Shown: positions 27,756-36,492 of the stretch, one piece after another
Numbering within the stretch: position 1 is the first letter of the stretch
How the letters are laid out: every line of letters starts with the position of its first letter
Origin: Lacticaseibacillus yichunensis
GTDB lineage: Bacteria; Bacillota; Bacilli; Lactobacillales; Lactobacillaceae
Direction: 5' to 3'
Assembly: GCF_003946405.1 (NCBI RefSeq)
Contig: NZ_RHOG01000017.1
Span: forward strand, 1-51,668
Length of the DNA stretch: 51,668 bases
Translations under genes and position numbers: made by a program
Notes under the pieces: model-generated
Seen by the model: the letters and a program-made list of their open reading frames with translations, nothing else
Told to the model about the DNA's origin: nothing
Database searches by the model: none

Positions 27756-28778
27756 TTAGAGAGTAGCAAACTTCAGCAAGGTACGAACCATCTGGCAAGT
27801 GAAGCCATATTCGTTATCGTACCAAGCAACCGTCTTAACCAGCTGATAGTCACCCGCGGTGGTAACTTCAGTCTGGGTCGGGTCGAAGACAGAGCCGTAA
27901 GTTGTGCCGATGATATCGGAAGATACAACTTGGTCTTCGTTCCAGCCGAAGCTTTCGTTGCCGTCGGTGTGCTTCTTGATGGCTTCGTTGATCTGATCAG
28001 CAGTGACGTTCTTGGTCTTCAGGATGGAAACCAATTCGGTCAGGGAGCCGTCAACAACGGAAACACGCTGTGCGTGGCCCTGCAGCTTGCCAACAAGTTC
28101 TGGGATAACCAGACCGATAGCCTTAGCAGCACCAGTGCTGTGAGGAATCGTGTTAACAGCAGCAGAACGTGCAGCACGCAGGTTGCCACCACGAACAGGG
28201 CCGTCAAGCAGCATCTGAGTGGAGGTGTAAGCATGAACCGTCGTCATGGTACCAACTTCGATGCCGAAGTCCTTGTTCAGGAAGTAAGCCATCGGTGCCA
28301 AGCAGTTGGTCGTGCAAGAACCAGCAGAAACGATCTTGTCGTCAGCAGTCAAGGTATCATCGTTAACATTGTAAACGATGGTCTTGATCTTGCCAGCAGG
28401 AGCAGAGATCAGAACACGCTCTGCACCGGCATCCAAGTGAGCCTGAGCCTTTTCAGCAGAGGTATAGAAGCCTGTGCATTCGAGAACATACTGAACGCCG
28501 TCGTTCTTGACCCAAGGAATGTTTTGTGCCTGAGGTTCAGCATAAACACGGTATTCCTTGCCGTTCACAACGATGCCGTTGTCGGTTGCACTAACTTCAC
28601 CAGGGAAGGTGCCGTGAGTGGAATCATACTTGAGCAGGTGTGCCAGCATAGCCGGGCTCGTCAGATCGTTGATCGCAACAACTTCGATGTCAGAGCTCTT
28701 TGCGCCAAGTTCGAAGATGCGGCGGAAGGCCAAACGACCGATACGGCCGAAACCATTGATACCAATTTTAACAGTCAT
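27756..28778 (-). CDS. gap: Glyceraldehyde-3-phosphate dehydrogenase
   Basis: Phosphorylating, NAD-dependent glycolytic GAPDH. The 340-residue protein has the Rossmann motif INGFGRIGR, the NAD-ribose-binding [21 protein letters not shown], the catalytic cysteine (residue 155) in SCTTNCLAP, and WYDNEYGF near the C terminus. AAAGGAGG precedes the ATG. It follows cggR by 37 bases, the classical arrangement in which CggR controls gap expression. Confidence 0.98.
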   Translation of the reverse strand: MTVKIGINGFGRIGRLAFRRIFELGAKSSDIEVVAINDLTSPAMLAHLLKYDSTHGTFPGEVSATDNGIVVNGKEYRVYAEPQAQNIPWVKNDGVQYVLECTGFYTSAEKAQAHLDAGAERVLISAPAGKIKTIVYNVNDDTLTADDKIVSAGSCTTNCLAPMAYFLNKDFGIEVGTMTTVHAYTSTQMLLDGPVRGGNLRAARSAAVNTIPHSTGAAKAIGLVIPELVGKLQGHAQRVSVVDGSLTELVSILKTKNVTADQINEAIKKHTDGNESFGWNEDQVVSSDIIGTTYGSVFDPTQTEVTTAGDYQLVKTVAWYDNEYGFTCQMVRTLLKFATL

Positions 28779-28815
28779 GCTAAAATTTCCTCCTTTAGGA
28801 AATAAGAGTTTTATT

Positions 28816-29853
28816 CTAACGGGTCTCCCCAGTTAAAATCGAGTTTGCAGCGCCGATGTCCGTGATCAACCACGTGTGCTTCGGCGCGTTGTGCATGTAT
28901 GCTTCGATCGCTTTTGCCTTTGAACGGCCACCGGCGACGGCGAAAACATACGGTATGTGATCAAGATCCGGAATCTGAAGGCCAATTCTTGGGATCTTGT
29001 AAATGACGCGCCCTTCTGCATCAAAGAACGTGCCAAACGTTTCTGAAACAGCCTGTTGTGCAGTGAGGCGGCTGATCGCTTCCGGCGCCATTGAACGGCG
29101 CTTTGCCATGACCAACGCATCCCCTATACTATGAATCACAACCTGGGCATTGTCAATCATTTGCAACACTTGCTGAACGGCTGGTTCCTTCAACAATGGT
29201 TGGTAAGATTCGGCGCTGACGTTTTCTGGAACATAGAGGACACGGTAGCGGCTATCCGTTGCTTCCGCCATGGCCGCAGCCACAGAGTTCGCCTGAATCG
29301 CGACCGCCTCGCCGACCCCGCCACGTGCTGGCACGAAGGTGAGCTCGCGGCCGGCAGACACCTTGTAGGACATCTGATCGGCCATGCGTGCCATTGTCGT
29401 GCCACCCATCACCGCGATGGTCAGCTGCCCCTCCGGCAACACCGTCGAAAGCGTCTGGGCAAGCGTCTTGCCCATTTCGTCCAGCACCCGGCTGCTCTGA
29501 TCACAATCGCCATTGACGATCATGCAGTGCGCAATGCCGAGTTGAGCTGCGAGCTTTTTTTCATCTTCCTTGAAGCCCAGCAACTGGTTCATCAATTGCT
29601 GAAGCCCTTGGAAGCACTCGCGGCCTTTGCTGGTCAACACCATGCCGGATTTGGACGAGCCAAGCATCCCTTGCTTGCGAAGAAAATCGGTCTCAGTCCG
29701 CAACGCGCGTTCTGATGTCTTCATTTGTTCAGCCAGGGTGCGGCGGCCAACAGGGGCAAGCCAGTTGACAAACTGCAGGACCTGATAACGTTTGGTGATG
29801 ACGTCGACCACATCCGGCGCCATCGCTTCGATCCAGGCGAAGTCAGAATGCAT
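28816..29853 (-). CDS. cggR: Central glycolytic genes regulator CggR (SorC family)
   Basis: A 345-residue repressor of the gap operon whose DNA binding is relieved by fructose-1,6-bisphosphate in Bacillus subtilis. The N-terminal 90 residues form the winged helix-turn-helix ([20 protein letters not shown]), and the rest is the sugar-phosphate-binding SorC/DeoR effector domain ([17 protein letters not shown]). Lengths and position upstream of gap are as in the well-studied system. A likely operator made of two adjacent palindromes lies 20 bases upstream of its start codon. Confidence 0.95.
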   Translation of the reverse strand: MHSDFAWIEAMAPDVVDVITKRYQVLQFVNWLAPVGRRTLAEQMKTSERALRTETDFLRKQGMLGSSKSGMVLTSKGRECFQGLQQLMNQLLGFKEDEKKLAAQLGIAHCMIVNGDCDQSSRVLDEMGKTLAQTLSTVLPEGQLTIAVMGGTTMARMADQMSYKVSAGRELTFVPARGGVGEAVAIQANSVAAAMAEATDSRYRVLYVPENVSAESYQPLLKEPAVQQVLQMIDNAQVVIHSIGDALVMAKRRSMAPEAISRLTAQQAVSETFGTFFDAEGRVIYKIPRIGLQIPDLDHIPYVFAVAGGRSKAKAIEAYMHNAPKHTWLITDIGAANSILTGETR

Positions 29854-29872
29854 CAGCCAAATCCCTCTCAGT

Positions 29873-29909
29873 GGGTCGCTTAGCGTCCAACTGTGTCGTT
29901 CAACGACCC
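29873..29909 (-). promoter_or_regulatory. Probable CggR operator
   Basis: On the minus strand GGGTCGTTGAACGAC contains a perfect 13-bp palindrome (GTCGTTGAACGAC), and six bases later GGACGCTAAGCGACCC contains a second near-palindrome; the outer ends GGGTCG/CGACCC are also complementary. Two adjacent sites downstream of the promoter match the arrangement of the known CggR operator. Confidence 0.75.
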
Positions 29910-29977
29910 AGCAGTGCCAAAAAAATTAGGAAATCCAGTCACACTCATCGTCTACTGCTTTCCTTACCAACGCATTC

Positions 29978-30006
29978 ATTATAGCAATGGATGAAAATGC
30001 CTGCAA
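29978..30006 (-). promoter_or_regulatory. Promoter of the cggR-gap operon
   Basis: On the minus strand TTGCAG (30001-30006) and TATAAT (29978-29983) are 17 bases apart. The start of transcription would lie about 60 bases before the operator. Confidence 0.65.
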
Positions 30007-30227
30007 GGTTTTTGCCTCCTCAAGCACGGGTTCCGGGAACATCTTTTCAATAGTAGAATATTGCCAACCGCGTCGCATCAGGCATTCGCACTGTAAGCCT
30101 TTTCCCCTGCTTGACCGGTTCAACCATTCGGCTCTTTTCTCAGGACAATTTCATGTTTCCGCTTGGCATTTTCTGGATGTTCGCCCTTGCTTTTTCTGAG
30201 ACCTTCCCGTATCATTATTAGGTACTT

Positions 30228-30299
30228 GCGCGGTTAGTGTAATGGATCGCACGTGAGATTCCGGTTCTCGAAATCAGGGTTCGACTCCCTGGCTGCGCA
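30228..30299 (+). tRNA. tRNA-Arg (anticodon CCG)
   Basis: A complete 72-nt cloverleaf can be folded: seven-pair acceptor stem (GCGCGGT with GCTGCGC, two wobble pairs), D arm GTGT/GCAC, anticodon stem TGAGA/TCTCG with loop TTCCGGT, a four-base variable loop, and T arm CAGGG-TTCGACT-CCCTG. The anticodon CCG reads the CGG arginine codon. CCA is not encoded. The 3' half of tRNA-Arg genes is a frequent integration site for prophages and islands in lactobacilli. Confidence 0.95.
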
Positions 30300-30629
30300 T
30301 AATCAATAGAAAGCACGCAACTGTGCGAAAGCAAAACGCCTAGAAATGGGCGTTTTTGTTTGCCCGAAAACGAGCGAAAACAGATTCCATTGGCAGTCGA
30401 CTTGCATTTTCCCATTTTTGGCTCAACTTTTGTCGTTTGAGTGCCATAACAAAGCCAAGTGAAACGCTGCGTGTATTGTGCTGCAATAGATAGCGGATTC
30501 AAGTAACTTCAACTATGGCCTTTCCTAGTCATTCCATTTTTAGGCTTGGCCATTTCCGATTTTCCCCTTCCATATCCGGATATCGCCATCATCACTTACC
30601 CGCACCTCTACGATTTGTATCGAGTCACC
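30300..30629. other. Gap behind tRNA-Arg, possible integration scar
   Basis: Apart from the tRNA terminator I find no intact gene. Minus-strand frames at about 30310-30460 give short peptides (including WHSNDKS before a stop, and KSTANGICFRSFSG in another frame) that remind me of tyrosine-integrase C termini. Composition is more AT-rich than the neighbours. This is weak evidence for the relic of an element once inserted at the tRNA. Confidence 0.3.
30333..30360 (+). terminator. Terminator of tRNA-Arg
   Basis: AAAACGCC and GGGCGTTTTT form a stem with a short loop, 34 bases after the tRNA. Confidence 0.8.
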
Positions 30630-30887
30630 TCACAAATAGAAACCTTGCCCGTTGGATCGGGTGTCGTCAGATTTGATCCAGTCATCAATCATATAGTAAT
30701 TAGGAATCCATCCCTTATTTCGCATTTCAATAAACTGCTCACGTGTGAGGCTGGAGATCTTTAGAATGAGTTCTGAAGGTGGGTCCCCTTTTTTCCAATC
30801 ATGATTCAACACCACATCATCATCCAACCACCACGGCCGAGGCATCGGCCCGCCAAGCTGTTCGTCTTCCCAACGCTTCTTCGTCAT
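30630..30887 (-). CDS. Small hypothetical protein
   Basis: An 85-residue acidic protein that I do not recognise. It has many tryptophans (WEDEQ, PWWLDDD, WKKGDPP, GWIPNYYMIDDWI) and a central helical stretch ELILKISSLTREQFIEMR. A GGAGG site nine bases before the ATG and a TACAAT hexamer upstream support expression. It stands alone between the tRNA-Arg and clpP regions and has no signal peptide or membrane helix. Confidence 0.6.
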   Translation of the reverse strand: MTKKRWEDEQLGGPMPRPWWLDDDVVLNHDWKKGDPPSELILKISSLTREQFIEMRNKGWIPNYYMIDDWIKSDDTRSNGQGFYL

Positions 30888-31112
30888 CCGCTCCCGCCTC
30901 CGCTCTCACAATAATTGTACCGCTTTCCGCCAAAATAGTGGGGCCCCACCCGACATCGTATCGCGGCCAGCGGAGCCGTCTCTGAAAGCTCACGTCTCTT
31001 CGATCGCGCACCGCCCACTCGCACTTGTTTCTTTTGCCCCGCCGGCCATTGCGGTATGATAAGTTACGAAGTCAGCGGTCAGCATCTCCCGCAACAATTT
31101 TTCGGCGAAATG
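30888..31112. other. Region upstream of the clpP promoter
   Basis: No gene is supported. A TATGAT hexamer preceded by TTTGCC at 16 bases (about 31030-31058) could be a weak second promoter toward clpP. Confidence 0.3.
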
Positions 31113-31129
31113 TTTGACCTTCTTTGACT
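31113..31129 (+). promoter_or_regulatory. CtsR operator of clpP
   Basis: TTTGACC-TTC-TTTGACT is the reverse complement of AGTCAAA-GAA-GGTCAAA, an exact CtsR heptad direct repeat with a three-base spacer. It overlaps the -35 box. Confidence 0.93.
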
Positions 31130-31143
31130 TTAGTCGTATAGTT
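31114..31143 (+). promoter_or_regulatory. clpP promoter
   Basis: TTGACC at 31114-31119 and TATAGT at 31138-31143 are separated by 18 bases. Confidence 0.75.
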
Positions 31144-31168
31144 AGCACTGAATTACAATGAGTGCTAA
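31142..31168 (+). promoter_or_regulatory. CIRCE element (HrcA operator) of clpP
   Basis: TTAGCACTG-N9-GAGTGCTAA is the CIRCE inverted repeat with one mismatch to TTAGCACTC. It begins at the end of the -10 box and covers the transcription start. Confidence 0.92.
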
Positions 31169-31190
31169 GCTCAATTGAGGAGGTAACGCA

Positions 31191-31787
31191 ATGTTAGTGC
31201 CTACAGTTATTGAACAGACCAGCCGTGGCGAACGCGCCTACGACATTTACTCACGCCTTTTAAAAGACCGGATCATCATGCTGTCCGGTGAGATCAATGA
31301 TCAGATGGCAAACACGATCGTCGCCCAGCTGCTTTTCCTGGACGCGCAGGATCCCGATAAAGATATCTACCTTTATATCAACAGTCCTGGTGGTGTCATC
31401 ACCTCTGGCCTTGCGATCTTGGACACGATGAACCTGATCCACGCCGACGTGCAGACCATCGTCATCGGTATGGCCGCATCCATGGCCTCGATTCTGTTGG
31501 CTGGCGGTGAAAAAGGCAAGCGTTTTGCCCTGCCAAACGCCGAAGTCCTGATTCATCAGCCACTGGGCGGTGCTCAGGGCCAGCAGACCGAGATCGAGAT
31601 CGCCGCTGAAGAGATCATGAAGACGCGCAAGCGCATGAACAAGATCTTGGCAGACGCGACCGGCAAGACCGTTGCCCAGATTCAAAAAGACACCGACCGC
31701 GATCACTATCTGACCGCCGAGGAAGCCAAGGATTACGGTTTGATCGATGGCATCTTGACCAGCAAGGCTGATAAAGATAAGAAGTAA
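31191..31787 (+). CDS. clpP: ATP-dependent Clp protease proteolytic subunit
   Basis: The serine protease core that works with ClpX, ClpC and ClpE to degrade misfolded and regulatory proteins. The 198-residue protein has the catalytic triad at its classical positions: Ser97 in GMAASMAS, His122 in LIHQPLGG and Asp171 in DRDHYLT. The N-terminal [24 protein letters not shown] is typical. GAGGAGG precedes the ATG. The promoter carries both a CtsR box and a CIRCE element, so the gene should be induced strongly under heat or protein stress. Confidence 0.98.
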   Translation: MLVPTVIEQTSRGERAYDIYSRLLKDRIIMLSGEINDQMANTIVAQLLFLDAQDPDKDIYLYINSPGGVITSGLAILDTMNLIHADVQTIVIGMAASMASILLAGGEKGKRFALPNAEVLIHQPLGGAQGQQTEIEIAAEEIMKTRKRMNKILADATGKTVAQIQKDTDRDHYLTAEEAKDYGLIDGILTSKADKDKK

Positions 31788-31798
31788 GCTTCACAGCA

Positions 31799-31828
31799 AG
31801 GGCATCCACGCAGGCGGGTGCCTTTTTT
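31799..31828 (+). terminator. clpP terminator
   Basis: GGCATCC pairs with GGGTGCC around an eight-base loop and is followed by T6. Confidence 0.85.
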
Positions 31829-31874
31829 GTTGCCCGGCCAAAACAGAAACCGAACTGCACGATTTCCTGCCACC

Positions 31875-31938
31875 AAAAAAGGAGGCCCTCTCATGTAGCT
31901 GCCAACCAGCAGTTACATGAGAGGGCCTCCCCTTTTTT
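31875..31938. terminator. Strong bidirectional terminator
   Basis: A stem of about 17 bp (GGAGGCCCTCTCATGTA with its complement) is flanked by A6 on the left and T6 on the right, between the converging clpP and marR-like genes. Confidence 0.92.
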
Positions 31939-32386
31939 ACATCAATGCGTCATCTGGAATCGCGCTGAGTTTTTCATCAACGGTATCCACTTGATCCTTG
32001 ATCGCGTTGTAGTTGACCTTGTCCAAGTCAAGTAGCCGCATGCACGAGCCAACATGGGTGTAAATCTCGTCGCGCATCTGCTCGGCTTTTTTGCTCAAGC
32101 TGACCTGGACGCGGCGCTCGTCATCCTTGGCGCGCTTGCGGTGGATCCAGCCTTCCTTTTCAAGCCGCTTCATCAGCGGGGTCAAGGTGCCAGAGTCGAG
32201 GTCGAGCGTCTGCCCAACTTCTTTGACCGACATCGTGCCATGCTCATAAAGCGACAGCAACGTGATGTACTGCGGGTACGTCAGTTTGTATTGTGAGAGC
32301 GCCTGTGCGTAAAAATGATTGAATTGTTTCTGCGCCTTGTAGATCGAGAAACAAAGCTGTTCATCTAACCGAATCGGGTCTACCAT
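31937..32386 (-). CDS. MarR-family transcriptional regulator
   Basis: A 149-residue winged helix-turn-helix regulator. The DNA-binding region is LTYPQYITLLSLYEHGTMSVKEVGQTLDLDSGTLTPLMKRLEKEGWI followed by the wing RKRAKDDERRVQVSLSKKAE; flanking helices form the dimer interface. It has no cysteine in the position used by OhrR-type peroxide sensors, although Cys12 and Cys near 118 exist. I set the start at 32386 because GGAGG precedes that ATG; the open frame upstream has no ribosome binding site. It has no obvious target gene next to it. Confidence 0.88.
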   Translation of the reverse strand: MVDPIRLDEQLCFSIYKAQKQFNHFYAQALSQYKLTYPQYITLLSLYEHGTMSVKEVGQTLDLDSGTLTPLMKRLEKEGWIHRKRAKDDERRVQVSLSKKAEQMRDEIYTHVGSCMRLLDLDKVNYNAIKDQVDTVDEKLSAIPDDALM

Positions 32387-32555
32387 GATATGCCTCCAGT
32401 TTCTGTCCTGCATTTTCGCTACGGATCGAACTATCGAGCTTATTGTACACGATTGTTTCGCACAAAAAAAGCATTTTGCTTGGAAAATTGATTCGGTGGT
32501 CCAGTTGTGGCCGCGAGCCCGACGCAACGGGTCAAAAACCGTCCACTCAACCCGT

Positions 32556-33497
32556 TCAGTTTCCCGCCTGCGCGCCTTCTGCGATCTGGTTCAGTTTGCG
32601 CAGCCGGTGATTGATGCCAGATTTGGAGATCGGCCCACTTGGCAAAATGGTCCCGAGCTCCGTCAGCGAGATGTCCGGATGCGCCAGGCGCGCCTCGGCG
32701 ACTTCCTGCAATTTCGTTGGCAGCGAGTCCAGCCCCGCGTGATCCTTGATGTAATTGATGTTTTCGATCTGCTTTTGCGCCGCGTCCACGGTTTTATTCA
32801 TGTTGGCCGTTTCGCAGTTGACCAGGCGGTTCACCGAGTTGCGCATGTCCCGAACAATGCGGACATCCTCGAACTTCAGCATCGCGCTGGTCGCCCCGAT
32901 GACCTGGAGAAAATCGGCGATCTTTTCCGCTTCTTTGAGATAAACGATGTACCCACTGCGGCGCTCAACGGTGCGTGCGTTCAGGCCAAAATGATTCATC
33001 ATTTTCAAAATGCCGGCGTTGTGGTCACTATACAGCGAATAGATCTCCAGGTGGTAGCGAGACGTCTCGGGATTATTGACCGACCCGCCGGCCAAAAATG
33101 CGCCGCGCAAATAGGACCGCATCCGCTGTTCAGACCGCAAGATGCGCCGACTCACCGCCGTCGTCAGGGTCATTTTCTCCGGATCAAGAATCTCAAGATC
33201 GGCGAGCACCTCGTTGACGCCGGTCGCCAAGCGGACAATGTACTGATTATTTTTTTTCAGCTTCATCTTGCGGCGAACGATCAGGTTGGCCTCGTGATGG
33301 TAGACCTGGCGAATCAGCGCGTAAATGCGCCGGGCGATCGCCGGGTTTTCCGTCTGCACATTAAGGATGAACTGGTGGTTTTGAATGGCCAGCGTCCCAT
33401 TCATGCGAATCAGCGCCGACAGCTCCGCGCGCGCGTGTTCGGGATGCACCTCCAGCTGGGTCAGTTCCTTTTTCACTTGGCTGGCAAAACTTGCCAT
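32556..33497 (-). CDS. whiA: WhiA-family DNA-binding protein
   Basis: A 313-residue protein of the WhiA family, which in Bacillus affects cell division and chromosome segregation. The N-terminal part is a degenerate LAGLIDADG endonuclease-like fold ([28 protein letters not shown]) and the C terminus a helix-turn-helix ([27 protein letters not shown]). The ATG at 33497 has GAGGTGAG upstream and starts [14 protein letters not shown] as in homologues. It is the third gene of rapZ-yvcK-whiA, four bases after yvcK. Confidence 0.95.
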   Translation of the reverse strand: MASFASQVKKELTQLEVHPEHARAELSALIRMNGTLAIQNHQFILNVQTENPAIARRIYALIRQVYHHEANLIVRRKMKLKKNNQYIVRLATGVNEVLADLEILDPEKMTLTTAVSRRILRSEQRMRSYLRGAFLAGGSVNNPETSRYHLEIYSLYSDHNAGILKMMNHFGLNARTVERRSGYIVYLKEAEKIADFLQVIGATSAMLKFEDVRIVRDMRNSVNRLVNCETANMNKTVDAAQKQIENINYIKDHAGLDSLPTKLQEVAEARLAHPDISLTELGTILPSGPISKSGINHRLRKLNQIAEGAQAGN

Positions 33498-33501
33498 GCG
33501 C

Positions 33502-34539
33502 TCACCTCTTTTGCTTTTTGGTATTGACCTGGAACGCGAGATTGAGAATCTCACAGGCGACCTTATCGCCATCGTGGAAAACGCCATCGTCACGCAATTT
33601 CAAAAAATCACTGGAGATCACACGGCAATTCATGCCCCGCAGCGCCTGGTAGTCGTGCTCGACCGGGCTTAAGATCTCATTATATTTGGCATGGTCCAGA
33701 TAATGTTGCGGCACCGGTGCGATGTTGACCAGCACCGTATCGACGAATGGCTTCCCCAGATGATCATGCAGCACCTGCACATGCTGGGCATCCGAGAAAT
33801 GCTCGGTCTCGCCTTTTTGCGTCATGATATTGACGATGTAAATGACCTCGGCGGACGTTTTGAGCACTGCCTCGCCGAGATTTTTGATCATCAAGTTCGG
33901 CAAGATGCTGGTGAAAAGACTCCCAGGGCCAAGCACCACCACATCCGCGGCCATGATCGCGTCGATGACCTCTGCCACCGCGCGCGGCGGCTGCGTGTCT
34001 TCCGGATCACTTTGACTGACGGTGACGCGCTGAATATGTTTACCGGCGGCGCTGATCTCCGCCTCGCCGGACAGACTGGTGCCATCCGTGAAGGTCGCGT
34101 TCAGCGTCAATGGCGTGTTGCTGGCCGGATAAATATGCCCGTCGACCGACATCATTTTGCTGAGCTGCTGGACCGCATCGAAGATTCCGCCGTGCATCTC
34201 AGACAGCGCCGCGATGATCAAGTTGCCGATCGCGTGCCCCGCGAAAAAGGCATCCTGCGTATTGAAGCGATACTGGAAGATCTGTTTTTCCAGATCCGGC
34301 ATATCGGACAGCGCGACCAGCACGTTGCGGATATCGCCAGGCGGCACCACGTTGATATAGTTGCGAATGATGCCGCTAGAGCCGCCGTCATCCGCCACGG
34401 TCACGATGGCCGTCACATCCGCGCCTTGTTCATGGAGACTTTTGACGATCACGGGCAGGCCTGTCCCGCCGCCGATCACGATGACTTTCGGCCGGCGCCC
34501 CTTGATGACCCGAATGAATTTATTTTCCCCCGCACTCAT
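33502..34539 (-). CDS. yvcK: YvcK/gluconeogenesis factor (CofD-like)
   Basis: A 345-residue member of the CofD/UPF0052 family, which binds UDP-sugars and influences cell-wall synthesis and growth on gluconeogenic carbon sources. The nucleotide-binding start [34 protein letters not shown] and [12 protein letters not shown] are the conserved blocks; [18 protein letters not shown] is in the C-terminal half. Its ATG overlaps the rapZ stop by four bases. Confidence 0.95.
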   Translation of the reverse strand: MSAGENKFIRVIKGRRPKVIVIGGGTGLPVIVKSLHEQGADVTAIVTVADDGGSSGIIRNYINVVPPGDIRNVLVALSDMPDLEKQIFQYRFNTQDAFFAGHAIGNLIIAALSEMHGGIFDAVQQLSKMMSVDGHIYPASNTPLTLNATFTDGTSLSGEAEISAAGKHIQRVTVSQSDPEDTQPPRAVAEVIDAIMAADVVVLGPGSLFTSILPNLMIKNLGEAVLKTSAEVIYIVNIMTQKGETEHFSDAQHVQVLHDHLGKPFVDTVLVNIAPVPQHYLDHAKYNEILSPVEHDYQALRGMNCRVISSDFLKLRDDGVFHDGDKVACEILNLAFQVNTKKQKR

Positions 34540-35420
34540 GACCGATTCACCGTCTCTTTCCGCTTATCGATATCGCGATGCGTGATGTCGACAGGATAAT
34601 CCTGCGCAAATGCCTCACCGATGCGCTTGGCAAACGCCACGCTGCGATGCTGGCCGCCGGTGCAACCGATCGCGATGGTCACCGCACTTTTGCCCTCTTT
34701 TTGGTACTGCGGCATGATCGACCGCAACAAGCCATAGAATTGTTGATAAAAATCCTCGGCGGCCTGATTATTCATCACATAGTCAAAGACCGGCTTGTCC
34801 AGCCCCGTCCGGTTGCGAAATTCCGGCACGTAATACGGATTAGGCAAAAAGCGCACATCCATCACGATATCCGCATCGATCGGAATGCCGTACTTAAAGC
34901 CAAAGGACATGACCTCAAGATGAAACGTCGGATGCGACGCGGACTTGAACCCAACAAAGAGTTTTTCGCGCAATTGCCGCGGGCTCAAGTTCGTCGTGTC
35001 GATCACGACCTGCGCCCGGTTCCGCAGCTCAGTCAGCATCGCCCGTTCGCGCTTGATGCCATCCATCAGCCGGCCTTCCATCGCCAGCGGATGACTGCGC
35101 CGCGTTTCCTTATAGCGCGAGACAAGTTCCGCATCCGTCGCGTCCAAAAATAGAATCCGGGTGGAGACAAAGGACGTCTCATCCAATTTCGCCAGCATGT
35201 CATGAATTTGATCATAAAAGGCATAACTGCGAAGGTCGATCACCAGTGCAACTTTCGTGATCTTGCCCGACTCCTTGACCAGCTCCCAGAACTTTGGCAA
35301 CAAAGCAGGTGGCATATTATCCACGCAAAAATACCCGAGATCTTCAAAAGACTGCATGGCCACGGTCTTACCCGCGCCGGACATACCCGTGATGATCACA
35401 AGATCCAACGTATCCGTCAT
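34536..35420 (-). CDS. rapZ: RNase adapter protein RapZ (YvcJ)
   Basis: A 294-residue P-loop protein. The Walker A motif is GMSGAGKT near residues 12-19, [11 protein letters not shown] follows, and the C-terminal domain ends with the conserved [17 protein letters not shown]. In enterobacteria RapZ guides RNase E to the GlmZ RNA; in Gram-positives YvcJ is a GTP/ATP hydrolase of less defined role. The upstream Shine-Dalgarno is weak (GTGGGG). It leads the conserved rapZ-yvcK-whiA operon. Confidence 0.95.
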   Translation of the reverse strand: MTDTLDLVIITGMSGAGKTVAMQSFEDLGYFCVDNMPPALLPKFWELVKESGKITKVALVIDLRSYAFYDQIHDMLAKLDETSFVSTRILFLDATDAELVSRYKETRRSHPLAMEGRLMDGIKRERAMLTELRNRAQVVIDTTNLSPRQLREKLFVGFKSASHPTFHLEVMSFGFKYGIPIDADIVMDVRFLPNPYYVPEFRNRTGLDKPVFDYVMNNQAAEDFYQQFYGLLRSIMPQYQKEGKSAVTIAIGCTGGQHRSVAFAKRIGEAFAQDYPVDITHRDIDKRKETVNRS

Positions 35421-35503
35421 GAGGGCCCCACTTTCTGCAGCATCCCGCTGCGTTCAGTTCACTAGCACCAAGTATAACATGCCGGGCGTGTCATGAATAG
35501 CAT

Positions 35504-35646
35504 GGTGCGGAGGCTCGCGGGATGGTGGAACAGATAGGTCGGCTCAGGTGCTTGATGGCGCTCCTTGCCATCGAGTGCATGAGACGCCTATATGTTTCCA
35601 CCATGCGAGCCGAAGCCCGTTTACATGGTGCGGAGGCTCGCGGGAG
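35504..35646. repeat. Long hairpin repeat, locus A (one full and one truncated copy)
   Basis: The full copy (about 35504-35624) pairs GGCTCGC with GCGAGCC, then ATGGTGGAA with TTCCACCAT, ATAGG with CCTAT and CTTGATGGC with GCCATCGAG. The flank GTGCGGAG is repeated 123 bases later, where a second copy begins and is broken after about 20 bases. It occupies the gap between rapZ and the DUF308 gene. Confidence 0.8.
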
Positions 35647-35732
35647 GATCGAGTAGCTAGCTTGCCGAAAAAGTAGTCTGAATCAAAAAAAGACGAACCG
35701 CACCGCTGCAGGCCGCCTCACAAAATTTTTCG

Positions 35733-36272
35733 CTAGATATTCCGCCGAGCAAACGCCACAACGATCGCGTTGACGCCGAAGATTCCAAAGAACATTGCCA
35801 GCAAGGTGACGATGCTGACCATGCTTGTGACCGGATTCATCAAAAGCATCACGCCGACGAAGACCGCCAGCAAGTCCAAGATCACTTCAATGACGACCCA
35901 GCCTGTGCCGGCTTGCCGCAAGTGACCAGCGTTGACCAAGCTCGCGATGCTGTCGATCAGGAACCAGCCGGCAAACAAATACGTCAGCGTCACGGTGCCC
36001 AGGCCTGGCTGGAACAGGAACAACACGCCCAGCGCAAGGTCGGCGATTCCCGCCAGCAGCGACAGCCAGGAAAGCTTGCCGGTGAATTGGCGCAATTTTG
36101 ACCATGCCGCCAGGGTCGCAATGCCACGCGTGATCGCGATGATTGCGAAGATGAAGGTCAACGTCAACAACGTCGCCCCAGGATTGCGCAACATCACGAC
36201 CGCGCCAATCAACAGCGCGATGCCCGTGATAAACTCGCCCCAGTCAAAACCAAAATGTGTCTGTCTGAACAT
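35733..36272 (-). CDS. DUF308/HdeD-family membrane protein
   Basis: A 179-residue integral membrane protein with six predicted helices in two repeats of three, the pattern of the HdeD family (acid-resistance membrane proteins in enterobacteria; role unclear in lactobacilli). Key stretches are FITGIALLIGAVVMLRNPGATLLTL and the matching LAVFVGVMLLMNPVTSMVSIVTLL. The ATG at 36272 has AAGGAG upstream; the open frame beyond has none. It stands alone between rapZ and uvrA. Confidence 0.8.
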   Translation of the reverse strand: MFRQTHFGFDWGEFITGIALLIGAVVMLRNPGATLLTLTFIFAIIAITRGIATLAAWSKLRQFTGKLSWLSLLAGIADLALGVLFLFQPGLGTVTLTYLFAGWFLIDSIASLVNAGHLRQAGTGWVVIEVILDLLAVFVGVMLLMNPVTSMVSIVTLLAMFFGIFGVNAIVVAFARRNI

Positions 36273-36409
36273 TGATGTCACTCCTTTATGGCGGCAGGTG
36301 CCGCATCCATCTCCATGATACCGGCTTGCAAGCGGTAGCACAACTAAAACAGTGCCAGCGAAAAACGCACAGGCCCCGCCAACACGCTTACGGCGCGCGT
36401 TTTGGAAAA

Positions 36410-36440
36410 CAAAAAAGAGCTGAGCAAGCCCGCCCAGTTC
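36410..36440 (-). terminator. Terminator of uvrBA
   Basis: GAACTGGGC pairs with GCTCAGCTC (one mismatch) around a short loop, followed by T6 on the minus strand, about 53 bases after the uvrA stop. Confidence 0.7.
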
Positions 36441-36492
36441 TTCCTGATCCGGCAGTTGGTGAGCACCCGACCCCGCCAGAATACAAACTGAA

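Noticed and set aside
29926-30123. Minus-strand frame of 65 codons upstream of cggR
   Set aside because: It contains the cggR promoter within it, lacks a ribosome binding site and matches nothing I know; in particular it is not the rpoN gene found here in some lactobacilli.
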